Shown: one piece after another, positions 11,003-20,748 of the stretch | How positions within the stretch are numbered: position 1 is the stretch's first letter | How the letters are laid out: each line of letters opens with the position of its first letter | Source of the DNA: Limonium bicolor | Lineage: Eukaryota; Streptophyta; Magnoliopsida; Caryophyllales; Plumbaginaceae | Assembly: GCA_023374045.1 (NCBI GenBank) | Contig: CM041776.1 | Coordinates: 480,241,375 to 480,305,374, forward strand | Length of the DNA stretch: 64,000 bases | Direction: 5' to 3' | Notes under the pieces: generated by a model | What the model saw: only the letters and a program-made list of their open reading frames with translations | The model's database searches: none | Told to the model about the DNA's origin: nothing | Program-made: the position numbers and the translations under genes

Positions 11003-12796
11003 TGTGAGCCTCGATTTTAAACCCTATCCTATGTGGATTAAGTTGATTAGGATCTAATCGGGTTTTAGGTCCACTTATAACCTAAGATTAATAACTATGT
11101 CATATAACAAAATTATTAAAACCTATGCTAGCTCACTGGAACCTATTATGAGTCGCCACCTAATTTTAACCTAGATCAAATTAGGAAAGGAGAGTTCGGG
11201 TTCGGGGGCTTGATATTCGACTTAATTAGGGTTCAAATTACTTTCATTACCCTTCCTAGGTCGTTCTTCCTCTACTTGGTTTATTTACGGCTTTTTACAA
11301 AGTTGTTTTTAACCTTGGTGCGTGCTTCTGTTTTTTTTTATTTTTTAACGTTTTTTGGCAGAAAATTAATGTGGAAATTAAAATTACCTAAACTAGGGTT
11401 TCGGAGGCAGAATTAGGTCAAATTTTGTTTCCGTCCGTAGCCACGGACCTAATGTCCGAGACCACGGACCCCAGTTAACCTATATGAAAATAAAAGTCGA
11501 ATTAAACAGAAAACAGAAAATTGTAAAGTCCGGGGCCACGGACAGGCCGTCCGTGGGCCCGGACATTATTACAAAAACCTAAATTTTTAAAATTTAAAAA
11601 TCCCGCCGCCGTCCGTGGGCGTCCGGGCTTACGGACAAGGAGTCCGGGACCCCGGACATGACGTCCGTGGGTGCGGACCGCCTCGGACGGCGGCGTTAAG
11701 GCTGTTCCTGAAGGTGTTTTTGGCTCAAATTTTATGGGTGTGTAGCCTGAAAGATGTACAAGACGTTAGTGATTGAAAGTTTTCAATTTGAATTCGAATT
11801 AAGCACGAAACTTGGTAAACAAGTTATTGGACAGAAGCTTAAACAAACAGCAATACAGAAGCGTACGAAGGTTAGTTTGAACCCAAAATTGACAGAGAGT
11901 TAATAAGGTCGTGGGGAATTAGAAAAGTAGAGTTGTAACCTGTTTTACCTTCGAATTCAAGATGATTCTTCACACCGGGATTCGTCGAGTGCTTCGTTGA
12001 TGGCAGACCCGAAAGGATTTCGAACCAGGCTTCTGGTTGTTGGTTGTTCCTGCTTTTCTTCACGTTTTGGTGGTATTTTTGTGGGGTTTTGATGACTATT
12101 GGTGCTTTAGGGATTGGAAAACGTGTTTAGATGGTGATTTCGGGGGATTTTCGGTATGATTTGGTTGGCCGGGTGTTGGAAAACGTGAGAGAGAGAGAGA
12201 GGAGGCTGTGTTTTCTGACTCTCTAGGGTTCTTGAGCATATGAAGTTCTATCTTTATCCAAAAACCTATCCCCTTATATAGACTTTCTTAAAGATAAAGA
12301 AAATCTAGTAAAAGTAAGATTTTCTAGTATTTTAATTAAAAGACTTCCCAAAGGAATTTTGCTGTGAAATTTTAACCACATGTTAAGGATGGATATTATG
12401 AATTTTCTGAGGTGGAAACGAATTTTTTAAATGTTGGAATATTTTTAAATTGAATTTCTTGTCAGATCCAGTCAGAAATTGCTAGAAAATTATTGGAAAC
12501 TCGAAAAATCAAAATTCCAACGCCATTATGCTTAGAATGTCATCCTCTATCATGGGTTAAAATATCAAAGTGTTTCAAGCTGATTTGGGCATCCTTTGGA
12601 GGAGAGAGAAAGCTTATATGAGGTCTTAGGAGCCTTTAAAGATTACCAAAACGCCCCTGAAGATGACGAAGCTGTTCCCCATGCCATGGAGCGCGCCGAT
12701 CGAGCCGGAATCCCTCACTACTTGATTAAATGCCTCTCACAACACACCAGCACCCCGTAGACCCTAACCTAGGGGGTCAAAATTTTGGGTATAACA
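11003..12796 (-). repeat. LTR of C (3' LTR in its orientation)
   Basis: 1794 bp, tgtgagcc...gtataaca. Contains the GTCCG/CGGAC palindrome block (about 11430-11700), a GA tract (12187-12204) and, on the minus strand, a TATA box (ctatataag, 12273-12281). ORFs inside it, such as 11872-12063, recur only as LTR sequence and are not genes. Confidence 0.9.
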
Positions 12797-12813
12797 GATT
12801 GCCCCCCGTCAAC
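12797..12813 (-). other. Polypurine tract of C
   Basis: On the minus strand GTTGACGGGGGGCAATC lies directly before the 3' LTR. The same tract occurs at the same place in A (35443-35459) and B (51979-51997). It primes plus-strand DNA synthesis during reverse transcription. Confidence 0.85.
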
Positions 12814-12899
12814 TAGACTTTGTAGTGGATGTGAAAAGTCTGGTTGATGCTTGAGTGATGCCCCAAAATTTTGGCCTTCACGAAATTTTCCATGTTGTG

Positions 12900-13290
12900 C
12901 GAAACCGCGTTGATTGCGTGCAGCTATTCGGAGCCGCTGACTACCTAAGCAACAAAAACACTGTCGAGCTATTCTAAGGTGCTGACTACCTATAAGTGAA
13001 AATGTGTCAAGCTATTCTAAGGTGCTGACTACCTAGGTGACGAAAATGGAATAATGTCAAGCGGTTCTAAGGCGTTGACTACCTATAATACATGAAATGA
13101 TGCGATGCCAAGCAATTCTAAGGCGTTGACTACCTATAAGTAAAATGAAGTAATGTCAAGCAATTCTAAGGCGTTGACTACCTAAAAGTAAAGTGAAATG
13201 AAGTAATGTCAAGCGATTCTAAGGCGTTGACAACCTAAAATGTGGAAATGAGATTATGTCAAGCGATTCTAAGGCATTGACTACCCATAA
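12900..13290. repeat. Tandem array 1 in C, unit with TTCTAAGGCGTTGACTACCTA
   Basis: About seven imperfect units of roughly 50-60 bp, each with a conserved 21-30 bp core (tcaagcgattctaaggcgttgactaccta) and a variable A-rich spacer. The same array occurs in A (35565-35830) and inverted in B (51520-51890), always next to the PPT. No coding frame is kept. Confidence 0.85.
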
Positions 13291-13317
13291 TGATGATAAC
13301 TGGGTGGTATGCAAATG

Positions 13318-13430
13318 CAAGAATGCTGAAATGTTGATGATGCTAATGATGCTGATGATGTTGATGATGTTGATGATGCTGATGATGTTGATGATGTTGA
13401 CGATAATGCTGATGATGATGATGATGCTCG
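13318..13430. repeat. Trinucleotide (ATG/GAT)n tract in C
   Basis: Imperfect atgatg/gctgat trinucleotide run. Equivalent tracts sit at the same place in A (35869-35922) and B (51394-51482). Met-rich and Ile/Ser-rich ORFs across it are by-products of the repeat. Confidence 0.9.
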
Positions 13431-13639
13431 GATGCTTCTGGGGACCGAAACCCGTGCCAATGCTCCTGGCTGGACCCAATGTGGACTTATTGCCATCGCC
13501 CCCAAGCCGGTGTGCAGGGATAACTCCTGGTAAAAACCCTAGGGACTTATTGCCTTTGCCCACCATTCGTTGATCCCAAAAATAAGTTGACATCGCAAAA
13601 AGAGGATTTATTGCCATCACCTCGCCAACTTTTCTGTCG

Positions 13640-14000
13640 CCAGGTCTTGTGACGCGCCTGGATAATGCAACTAGGTCTTATGACGAGCCTATATGAATGT
13701 GATGAATGCAATGTGTTTGATAAGAGCGGGTAAGCTAAAGGGTAACGCTAGGTCTTACTGTGAGCCTAAGGGAATGCAACTAGGTCTTATGACGAGCCTA
13801 AGGGTTGGATCTAGGTCTTATGACGAGCCTAAGGGTTGGATCTAGGTCTTATGACGAGCCTAAAGGAATGCAACTAGGTCTTACTACGAGCCTAAGGGAA
13901 TGCGACAAGGTCTTACTATGAGCCTAAAGGATGGATCTAGGTCTTATGACGAGCCTAAAGGATGGATCTAGGTCTTATGACGAGCCTAAGGATGGTTCTA
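13640..14000. repeat. Tandem array 2 in C, unit CTAGGTCTTATGACGAGCCT
   Basis: About ten units of 27-34 bp with core ctaggtcttatgacgagcct and endings such as aaggaatg or aagggttggat. The unit length is not a multiple of three, so it is not coding. It is expanded to about 20 units in A (36140-36840) and inverted in B (50625-51180). Confidence 0.9.
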
Positions 14001-14044
14001 AACGAAAGTGGGTCAAGTGTATGATGGGTCCAAAAGGATGTAGA

Positions 14045-14205
14045 AGGATTAGGGCTCAAGACGGGCCTGTGAATGTTTGAATGTGGAGGAAGGGCTTAGG
14101 ACGGGCCTGAGGATGTTTGAATGTGGAGGAAGGGCTTAGGACGGGCCTGTGGGAATTTGATGTGGGGGAAGGGCTTAGGACGGGCCTGTGGGATGTTTGG
14201 ATGGT
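14045..14205. repeat. Tandem array 3 in C, unit AGGGCTTAGGACGGGCCTG
   Basis: Four units of about 40-55 bp (gtggaggaagggcttaggacgggcctgtggatgtttgaat). Its core resembles the array 2 core (ggtcttatgacgagcct versus ggcttaggacgggcct), so the two arrays may share an ancestor. Larger in A (36885-37230); only degenerate traces remain in B (about 49960-50060). Confidence 0.85.
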
Positions 14206-14705
14206 TTGAACCTTCGGGCTCTGGACTTTTGGGCCTCAATTGGTGTTGTTGTTGCAATTGTTGGAACCAACAATTGCCCCCAGTATTCTCTCCTAAGGCA
14301 ATCTGAGTTAGAGTTCATGGCGATCGATCGGAACGATCGATTGCCCCCAGTATTTTCTTGTGCGAACAAGTCTCGTCCTCACAGGGTCAAGGCTTATATT
14401 TTGATGTGGCGCTTCCTACACTCGACGTGTTTGGTGTTTGCACTCGTTTCTCACTTACGGTCACAACTTCTCAACCATTGAATTTGACATTTGTTAGATT
14501 TACGTGTTCAACCTGTTACTTTCACTCGATTGGATACACAACTACTAAGTCGGAAGTCTTTTAAACTTATAACGTGGCTATGGGGTGTGATGAATGATAA
14601 CAGGACAATGGAGGAATGTTTAGGATATGTGGAGCTATAAGGGTGACCAAATCTGCAACTTGCACCGTCTCTCGGACTTGTCTTCTTTGCCTTGAAGTCG
14701 TTTAG
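14206..14705. other. Internal non-coding spacer of C with PPT-like motifs
   Basis: No credible gene. Contains two copies of caattgcccccagtatt-type motif (near 14270-14286 and 14336-14354), i.e. minus-strand AATACTGGGGGCAATTG, similar to the terminal PPT, and the palindromic cgatcgatcggaacgatcgat just before the second copy. Matching motifs lie in A and B. Confidence 0.5.
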
Positions 14706-15017
14706 CTACTTCGTGATGACTTCGCTTATGAACTTGGGACTTGGAACTTTTGACTGTTCCTTGCATCCTTTTCCTTTTTCTGATTCTGGGTTTCTTTGAG
14801 GCTTTTCAGGTTTGTCTTTCTTTGAATCTCCTTTCCTTCGGGGTTCTTGTGTTTCCCGGTTTTGAACTTTGAGGGCTGTTCTTGATGTTAGCTCGTTTGG
14901 ATCCTGTGTCACTTTGGGACCATTTGCGGATCGCTTCATCATGCTGGTAGCAATTTTTCTTCTTTGGACTTGTGAAGTTGTTGTTCGGAAGTCGGGCTCT
15001 TTGCTTCCTTTGGTCAC
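14706..15017 (-). CDS. Small basic accessory ORF of C, ~103 aa, conserved in A
   Basis: Starts MTKGSKEPDF and ends FISEVITK. It is rich in Lys/Arg/Ser/Thr/Pro/Glu with no hydrophobic core, so probably disordered. Element A has a 101-aa counterpart at 37761-38066 with the same start, the shared PNGPKVTQDPNE-like and ALKVQNRETQEPRRKGDSKK blocks and the same ISEVITK end, although indels lie in between. Both copies are open while gag and protease of the same elements are broken. Element B has only a decayed form (about 49120-49480). No domain recognised; it lies on the gag strand about 0.9 kb past the G-patch ORF. Expression is unproven, and the conservation could reflect DNA identity alone. Confidence 0.4.
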   Translation of the reverse strand: MTKGSKEPDFRTTTSQVQRRKIATSMMKRSANGPKVTQDPNELTSRTALKVQNRETQEPRRKGDSKKDKPEKPQRNPESEKGKGCKEQSKVPSPKFISEVITK

Positions 15018-15944
15018 CAGGTCGGTTATTCATCACTGGCTGGCTTATTTGTGGAGCTTGTAGTGTTGTAAAAGAGGTCATATATGAAAAGCTCAGCGGG
15101 GGTGCCTAGGGTGCAATGTCAGGGTTCACAAGCTTTTTGGCTGTGTGGTGCTGTACCTAGGTGCTTAGTCATCCCTAATAGTTGTGTATCCGTTCTCTGT
15201 TACTTTTCATAGGTTTAAGCGTAAATTTACAATATATCTCCTTCGGTCAAAGTCATGCCGTTTACCTCACCTTTGAATGTGACCTCTCTGGAGTCGTGTA
15301 AAAATGACACGCTCTTTCGCTCTTGGTTTTACCGCTCAAGGTACTCTCGCGAAGTGTACACTCAGAGACTTGTTTGCATATTTAAACAAAAGAAATGAAC
15401 ATTATCATTCCCTAACTCAGATTGCCCCCAGTATTGTTGCGGGGTCTCTTTTGACAAGCCTTTTGAATACCCAAGTTATTTGTGGAGGATGGTTGCATGC
15501 GTGGTGGTGAACAATGGTGGTGAGTGGTGACGGAGTTGGGTGATTTTTTGCTTTGGCAGCAGCAGCTTTGTTTTTGGTGAAATGGTAGAAATGACGGAAC
15601 GCTGTGACATGTGGGATGGCTGTGGGGGAGGTGGCGAGTGTGTGGATGGGAAGGCGGTTTTGTACAGGGGGTTTCGTGAAAAATGAAGGTTCTTACTCTT
15701 ATATGTTTGCAGACATGCTTTAAGAGAGAATTTTTTTTTCAGCACATGAACGGAAATATACTCATTAGAACACGAATCAAAGAAGAAATTTTATTGATAA
15801 CCAAAAGAAGTAACAACGACATTGAGTAAAAACTAAACTAACTACGGAAAGAAAGAGGCTATGTAGAACAGCCAAAGGAAAATAATAATGACTCCTAATG
15901 ATCCCAAAGCGGAAGTAAATGACTAACTACCCCTAATCTATGAT
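15018..15944. other. Internal non-coding region of C between basic ORF and G-patch ORF
   Basis: No supported gene. The block at 15090-15440 is conserved in A (38130-38470), B (inverted, 48700-49050) and E (1-110) and includes a third gattgcccccagtatt PPT-like motif at about 15420. A Pro/Ser-rich minus-strand ORF at 15476-15745 has an A counterpart only as low-complexity sequence and is not called. Confidence 0.5.
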
Positions 15945-16614
15945 CTACTCTTCGAGGAACATCCAATCAGGCATCGCTTCCTCCTTCGCTGCTCTTACCG
16001 TACCCTGTAAACATGAGGAACATGAGCACATGAATAAAGATGATAGTTCAATTGCTGAAATGAAAGTTGGGTCCGCTAACGCACCAAGTCCTTGACGACC
16101 AGGATTTGCTGCCGGAGATAGAACGTCAGGGATTCCTTGGAGATCCTTACCGAGGCCCTTACCCTCTTGATAACCGTACTTCTCCATGATAACCTTCCCC
16201 GGTCCAACCTTAAGTTTCTGAAAAGAAGTTGGATCGGACTGCTCTGGTACAACACTGAACCTGCTCAGATGAGACGAACCCTCCTCTTCAACCATGCAGA
16301 CAGGCAGCTCCTTCTGATGTGGTTCACCTCTAACGATATGAACCTTCCCATCCCTTTTGAACTTCAAGCATTGATGCACCGTAGAGGGGACGGCCTTCAA
16401 ATCTTGAAGGAAATCCCGTCCTAGAATCAGGTTGAAAGAATGGGGAATTTGCAGAACCAAGAACTTCACTGGATGAACAACCGTCCCGAACTTGAGTGAA
16501 AGATCCAATAGGCCGAAGACATGTCTTGGGTTATCATCATACCCCCGTAACACTATTTGGCACGACTCAAACTTGTCGTAACCCATACCCTCTGCCACTT
16601 TCAGAGGACAGATG
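15945..16614 (-). pseudogene. C protease remnant fused to a G-patch domain
   Basis: The open frame (217 codons from an internal Met) covers the C-terminal half of a retropepsin-like protease (IVLRGYDDNPRHV, then NLILGRDFLQDL at residues 56-67). A linker leads to a G-patch (IMEKYGYQEGKGLGKDLQG, about residues 137-156, and GLGA). Compared with A, a deletion of about 89 bp at 16618-16621 removes the DTGA active-site segment and shifts the frame against gag. G-patches bind nucleic acid or helicases and occur after protease in several retroelements. The ORF ends MPDWMFLEE; no reverse transcriptase follows. Confidence 0.8.
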
Positions 16615-17775
16615 CTAACGTCTGCTATCGTGAAAACTGATCTCCTCCTCCTGCTTTTGCCAAAGAGCCGCGACCATCCATTCCGGGGCTAAACTTTCCT
16701 CTGGCCCGCCCAAATGTTTGGCAATGGCCCGTCGGTGCTCTGGCGAGATTGTAAGCAAAGACCAGATGGCCATGGGGATGGTTGTTGCCTTCAACTTTTG
16801 AAGCAGTTCTCGCTCACCTGGAATCTCTTCAGCCACTAGGGGAGATGACATTCGCTCTTCCCCTTGCGATGGCTTTTCAGGTGATCCGTAATGCTTGCCT
16901 GACCGAGTAACGTGAGCATTTGCTGGGACAAAGCTGAACGCGGATGTGGGCTTCCGTCCTGCCCCTCGTGTTGGCTTTTTGTCATCCCAGAAAACAGTAA
17001 AGGCAGCACACTGAACTTCGGATTCTGATGTCTCGAGGTCATCCAAACGCTGATATCCCTGATCGATGAGGTCCTGGATCCGATGTCTCAGCACTTTGCA
17101 ATCATTGGTATCATGTCCTGCTAGCTGATGGTACCTGCAAAATTGACTGAGTCTACTCCCCTTTCACGTCTCTCCATGGCGAGGAATGAGTGGCCGTATT
17201 AGCCCCTCGTCCTACAGCTCCTCAAAGGCCTGGCTTAAAGGACAACCAATGGGTGTGAATTCCCTTTCGGCTTTGCGGGGAAGCTCCGGCACCGGGGTTG
17301 CAAACTGGATTTTTCCTTCTTGGGCCAATAACAGAATTTTAGACCTTAAATTACGACAATTATCCGTGGAGTGGCCCGGGAGTAGGTGGAAACGACAGAA
17401 CTGTTCGGGACACGCCCCCAGATGCCACCTGCGAAACCGCGGGGCTTTAAGTTGGACTAACCCCCGCCCTAGAAGTACTCTCAGAATCCGACTCTGCGGC
17501 TGCTGCAGGTCTACAATGGGCACCTGTGCGGCCTGCTCTTGCTGCGGTCCCTGGTTCTCTGGTGACTCGATCCCGTCCTCATTGGGGGACAGATCTAAAG
17601 GGATGGCCACCCCGAGAGCATGAATGAGAGCTCTCGCTTCTCTCGCAGCCGACGCAAATCCTGAGCTTAGCTCTTCCAAAGCACTCCTGTGGACAAATTC
17701 TAACTCGGCTAATTTCCCTATCAAATCCGCAAGCTCAGCGAGCTGAGCACTCCGATCGTTAACTCCAGACGACAT
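16615..17775 (-). pseudogene. C gag polyprotein, two nonsense mutations
   Basis: Start chosen at MSSGVNDRSAQLAEL (17775), matching MSSEVNNRSTQLAEL in A. Features: an alpha-helical N-terminus, a Pro/Gln-rich linker, then two related Cys-His motifs, FCRFHLLPGHSTDNC and FCRYHQLAGHDTNDC, each followed by an LR..I..L helix. This CxxxH...GH...C pattern is seen in gag of Tat-lineage plant elements. A stop after FEEL (17212-17214; CAG to TAG relative to A) and a TGA in the following RHGET segment (near 17165) interrupt it. Downstream ELLQKLKATTIPMAIWSLL and the EEISFHDS end connect to protease in A. Confidence 0.8.
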
Positions 17776-18640
17776 CCTAGCTGCGAGCGGTGCTGCCTGT
17801 TTTAAGCAAAGAGATAAGTCAGCATTGCGGGAGTGAGACTAGGAACTCAGGCCGAAGATGAATGCCGGACTCCAAAATTTGGGAGGGTCTGCTTTGGACT
17901 GCACTTCTGGGTTGCAAGATTTGTTGGTCTTACGAGTGGACATTGCAAGAATCTGGCTTGTAACAAGAATCAGCTTAAAAGGATTCTTTTTTGTGCTTTG
18001 GGGTGGTCGGAGTATTTGGACTACGAAAACCCTTAAAATGTCTTATTTGGGCCAGGAGAGATGGATGGATTCAGACACTAGGCCTGAGGCCCAGGAGAAA
18101 AGGAGCACATACACAGAAATTCTACCTAAGGAGGTGATGCAAATGTTCTCACGAAATAACTCAGTCCAATGGGTACAGATCGATCCGGAGAGGTGCTTGG
18201 GGCACTGGCCCAGGTCACCACAAAGGAATAGGGCTTGCACGCTATCCTCTTTGGGCTTCCCCACTTTTTTTTTCACATCACCAGAAGGTGTGCGTCTACG
18301 GTCGGGTCTTTGACTGACCAAACAATGGGCTAGGTAAGGGTACTGCCAGGAAAATGCTTGGGGCTAAAGCCCAGGTATTAAGGGGGTGTGGTTAGACGAC
18401 ACCCTCCTCTTTTCCCCCACTTATTCACATCACCTAAAAGGTGTGAGTCCCTGACAGGGGACCCTCAAACGGGTCCCGGGGTGAGATTGGTTTGCGTGGA
18501 CCCTCGCTCTCATATGATGCAAGGGTGCAAAAATTAAAGTGCGCATGAAAGTAAACAAATAGAGTAAATAAAGCCATAAATGAACATTTTCAAGTTAAAC
18601 CCTCTTTCTTAAAATTAAACAAGTTAATATCAAGAAGTTG
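17776..18640. other. 5' leader region of C
   Basis: No gene supported. Contains a strongly conserved leader block (about 18180-18500) also present in A (41395-41700), B (46900-47240, inverted) and E (1650-1960), with ggtgtgagtccctgacagggga-type and cccgggacc hairpin-like segments. A packaging or leader-RNA role is possible because it is kept in coding and non-coding members, but that is inference. Confidence 0.5.
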
Positions 18641-18658
18641 TCCCCAGCAGAGTCGCCA
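18641..18658 (-). other. Primer-binding site of C
   Basis: Minus strand TGGCGACTCTGCTGGGGA, starting 3 nt inside the 5' LTR. A (41848-41865) and B (46755-46772) each differ at one base. Ends in the CCA complement expected of a tRNA 3' end. Ogre/Tat elements are reported to use tRNA-Arg; assignment here is from memory of that lineage and not verified. Confidence 0.7.
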
Positions 18659-18661
18659 GTC

Positions 18662-20448
18662 TGTGAGCCTCGATTTTAAACCCTATCCTATGTGGATTAA
18701 GTTGATTAGGATCTAATCGGGTTTTAGGTCCACTTATAACCTAAGATTAATAACTATGTCATATAACAAAATTATTAAAACCTAGGCTAGCTCACTGGAA
18801 CCTATTATGAGTCGCCACCTAATTTTAACCTAGATCAAATTAGGAAAGGAGAGTTCGGGTTCGGGGGCTTGATGTTCGACTTAATTAGGATTCAAATTAC
18901 TTTCATTACCCTTCCTAGGTCGTTTTTCCTCTACTTGGTTTATTTACGGCTTTTTACAAAGTTGTTTTTAACCTTGGTGCGTGCTTCTGTTTTTTTTTTT
19001 AACGTTTTTTGGCATAAAATTAATGTGGAAATTAAAATTACCTAAACTAGGGTTTCGGAGGCAGAATTAGGTCAAATTTTGTTTCCGTCCGTAGCCACGG
19101 ACCTAATGTCCGAGACCACGGACCCCAGTTAACCTATATGAAAATAAAAGTCGAATTAAACAGAAAACAGAAAATTGTAAAGTCCAGGGCCACGGACAGG
19201 CCATCCGTGGGCCCGGACATTATTACAAAAACCTAAATTTTTAAAATTAAAAATCACGCCGCCGTCCGTGGGCGTCCGGGCTTACGGACAAGGAGTCCGG
19301 GACCCCGGACATGACGTCCGTGGGTGCGAACCGCCCTCGAACGGCGGCGTTAAGGTTGTTCCTGAAGGTGTTTTTGGCTCAAATTTTATGGGTGTGTAGC
19401 CTGAAAGATGTACAAGACGTTAGTGATTGAAAGTTTTCAATTTGAATTCGAATTAAGCACGAAACTTGGTAAACAAGTTATTGGACAGAAGCTTAAACAA
19501 ACAGTAATACAGAAGTGTACGAAGGTTAGTTTGAACCCAAAATTTGACAGAGAGTTAATAAGGTCGTGGGGAATTAGAAAAGTAGAGTTGTAACATGTTT
19601 TACCTTCGAATTCAAGATGATTCTTCACACCGGGATTCGTCGAGTGCTTCGTTAATGGCAGACCCGAAAGGATTTCGAACCAGGCTTCTGGTTGTTGGTT
19701 GTTCCTGCTGTTCTTCACGTTTTGGTGGTATTTTTGTGGGGTTTTGATGACTATTGGTGCTTTGGGGATTGGAAAACGTGTTTAGATGGTGATTTCGGGG
19801 GATTTTCGGTATGATTTGGGTGGCCGGGTGTTGGAAAACGTGTGAGAGAGAGAGGAGGCTGTGTTTTCTGACTCTCTAGGGTTCTTAAGCATATGAAGTT
19901 CTATCTTTATCCAAAAACCTATCCCCTTATATAGACTTTCTTAAAGATAAAGAAAATCTAGTAAAAGTAAGATTTTATGGTATTTTAATTAAAAGACTTC
20001 CCAAAGGAATTTTGCTGTGAAATTTTAACCACATGTCAAGGATGGATATTATGAATTTTCTGAGGTGGAAACGAATTTTTTAAATGTTGGAATATTTTTA
20101 AATTGAATTTCTTGTCAGATCCAGTCAGAAATTGCTAGAAAATTATTGGAAACTCGAAAAATCAAAATTCCAACGCCATTATGCTTAGAATGTCATCCTC
20201 TATCATGGGTTAAAATATCAAAGTGTTTCAAGCTGATTTGGGCATTCTTTGGAGGAGAGAGAAAGCTTATAGGAGGTCTCAGGAGCCTTTAAAGATTACC
20301 AAAACGCCCCTGAAGATGACGAAGCTGTTCCCCATGCCATGGAGCGCGCCGATCGAGCCGGAATCCCTCACTTCTTGATTAAAATGCCTCTCACAACACC
20401 AGCACCCCGTAGACCCTAACCTAGGGGGTCAAAATTTTGGGTATAACA
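18662..20448 (-). repeat. LTR of C (5' LTR in its orientation)
   Basis: 1787 bp, tgtgagcc...gtataaca, nearly identical to the LTR at 11003-12796. GTCCG/CGGAC block at about 19085-19350. The minus-strand TATA box (ctatataag, 19926-19934) would drive the internal region. Confidence 0.9.
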
Positions 20449-20541
20449 GGCGGCCATCGACCGAATTCCCCATGTAATCTACACCAGGGTAATCCTTACC
20501 GCATCGCTTGTAGTGGAAGTGGTGCTGTGGCGGAGCGGAAC
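20449..20541 (-). pseudogene. D gag exon start with first part of zinc knuckle
   Basis: After the acceptor at 20542 (..TGTAATAG) the exon reads GSAPPQHHFHYKRCGKDYPG then MGNSVDGR, collinear with GSETGKG...CQWCHKDHPG and MGNKVECKF in O. The phase is 1 as in O. Element C cuts it at GR, between knuckle residues. Confidence 0.7.
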
Positions 20542-20748
20542 CTATTACAAGGTACATCCTTGGATTAGTAAAGGAAAGGAGATGAGGTAATTAATTTACA
20601 ACTTAGGATAAGGATATGATCTATTACCCTTAGGGGGTGCAGATCGCAAAGGCTGGACATCATAAGTGGGAGGGTCGATAGCGGGACATGCTCCTTGCCC
20701 TTATGGCTAGCATGGCTCTTCCACTCCTTCTTCCAAGCAAAGACTTAC
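20542..20748 (-). other. Predicted gag intron 2 in D
   Basis: 207 bp, from donor ACAG/GTAAGT (20749/20748) to acceptor GTAATAG (20542), with CTTTACTAATCC as a good branch-point candidate. The acceptor position and phase match intron 2 of O (56697-56776). The donor choice is less certain. Confidence 0.5.

Larger units (their letters stand above)
11003..20448 (-). mobile_element. Element C: complete LTR element with gag, protease remnant and G-patch, no RT
   Basis: 9446-bp minus-strand element: LTR 11003-12796, PPT 12797-12813, internal region, PBS 18641-18658, LTR 18662-20448. It is flanked by TSD ggcgg. LTR ends are TG...CA. The internal region encodes gag, a protease lacking its active site, a G-patch and a small basic ORF, but there is no trace of reverse transcriptase, RNase H or integrase, so the family must be mobilised in trans. 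The two LTRs look nearly identical by eye, so the insertion is fairly recent. PBS type and gag style suggest a Tat/Ogre-related non-autonomous family. Confidence 0.9.

Noticed and set aside
13219..13620. 133-codon minus-strand and 105-codon plus-strand ORFs across the trinucleotide tract
   Set aside because: They are produced by the (ATG/GAT)n repeat; frame and composition are not kept in A or B.
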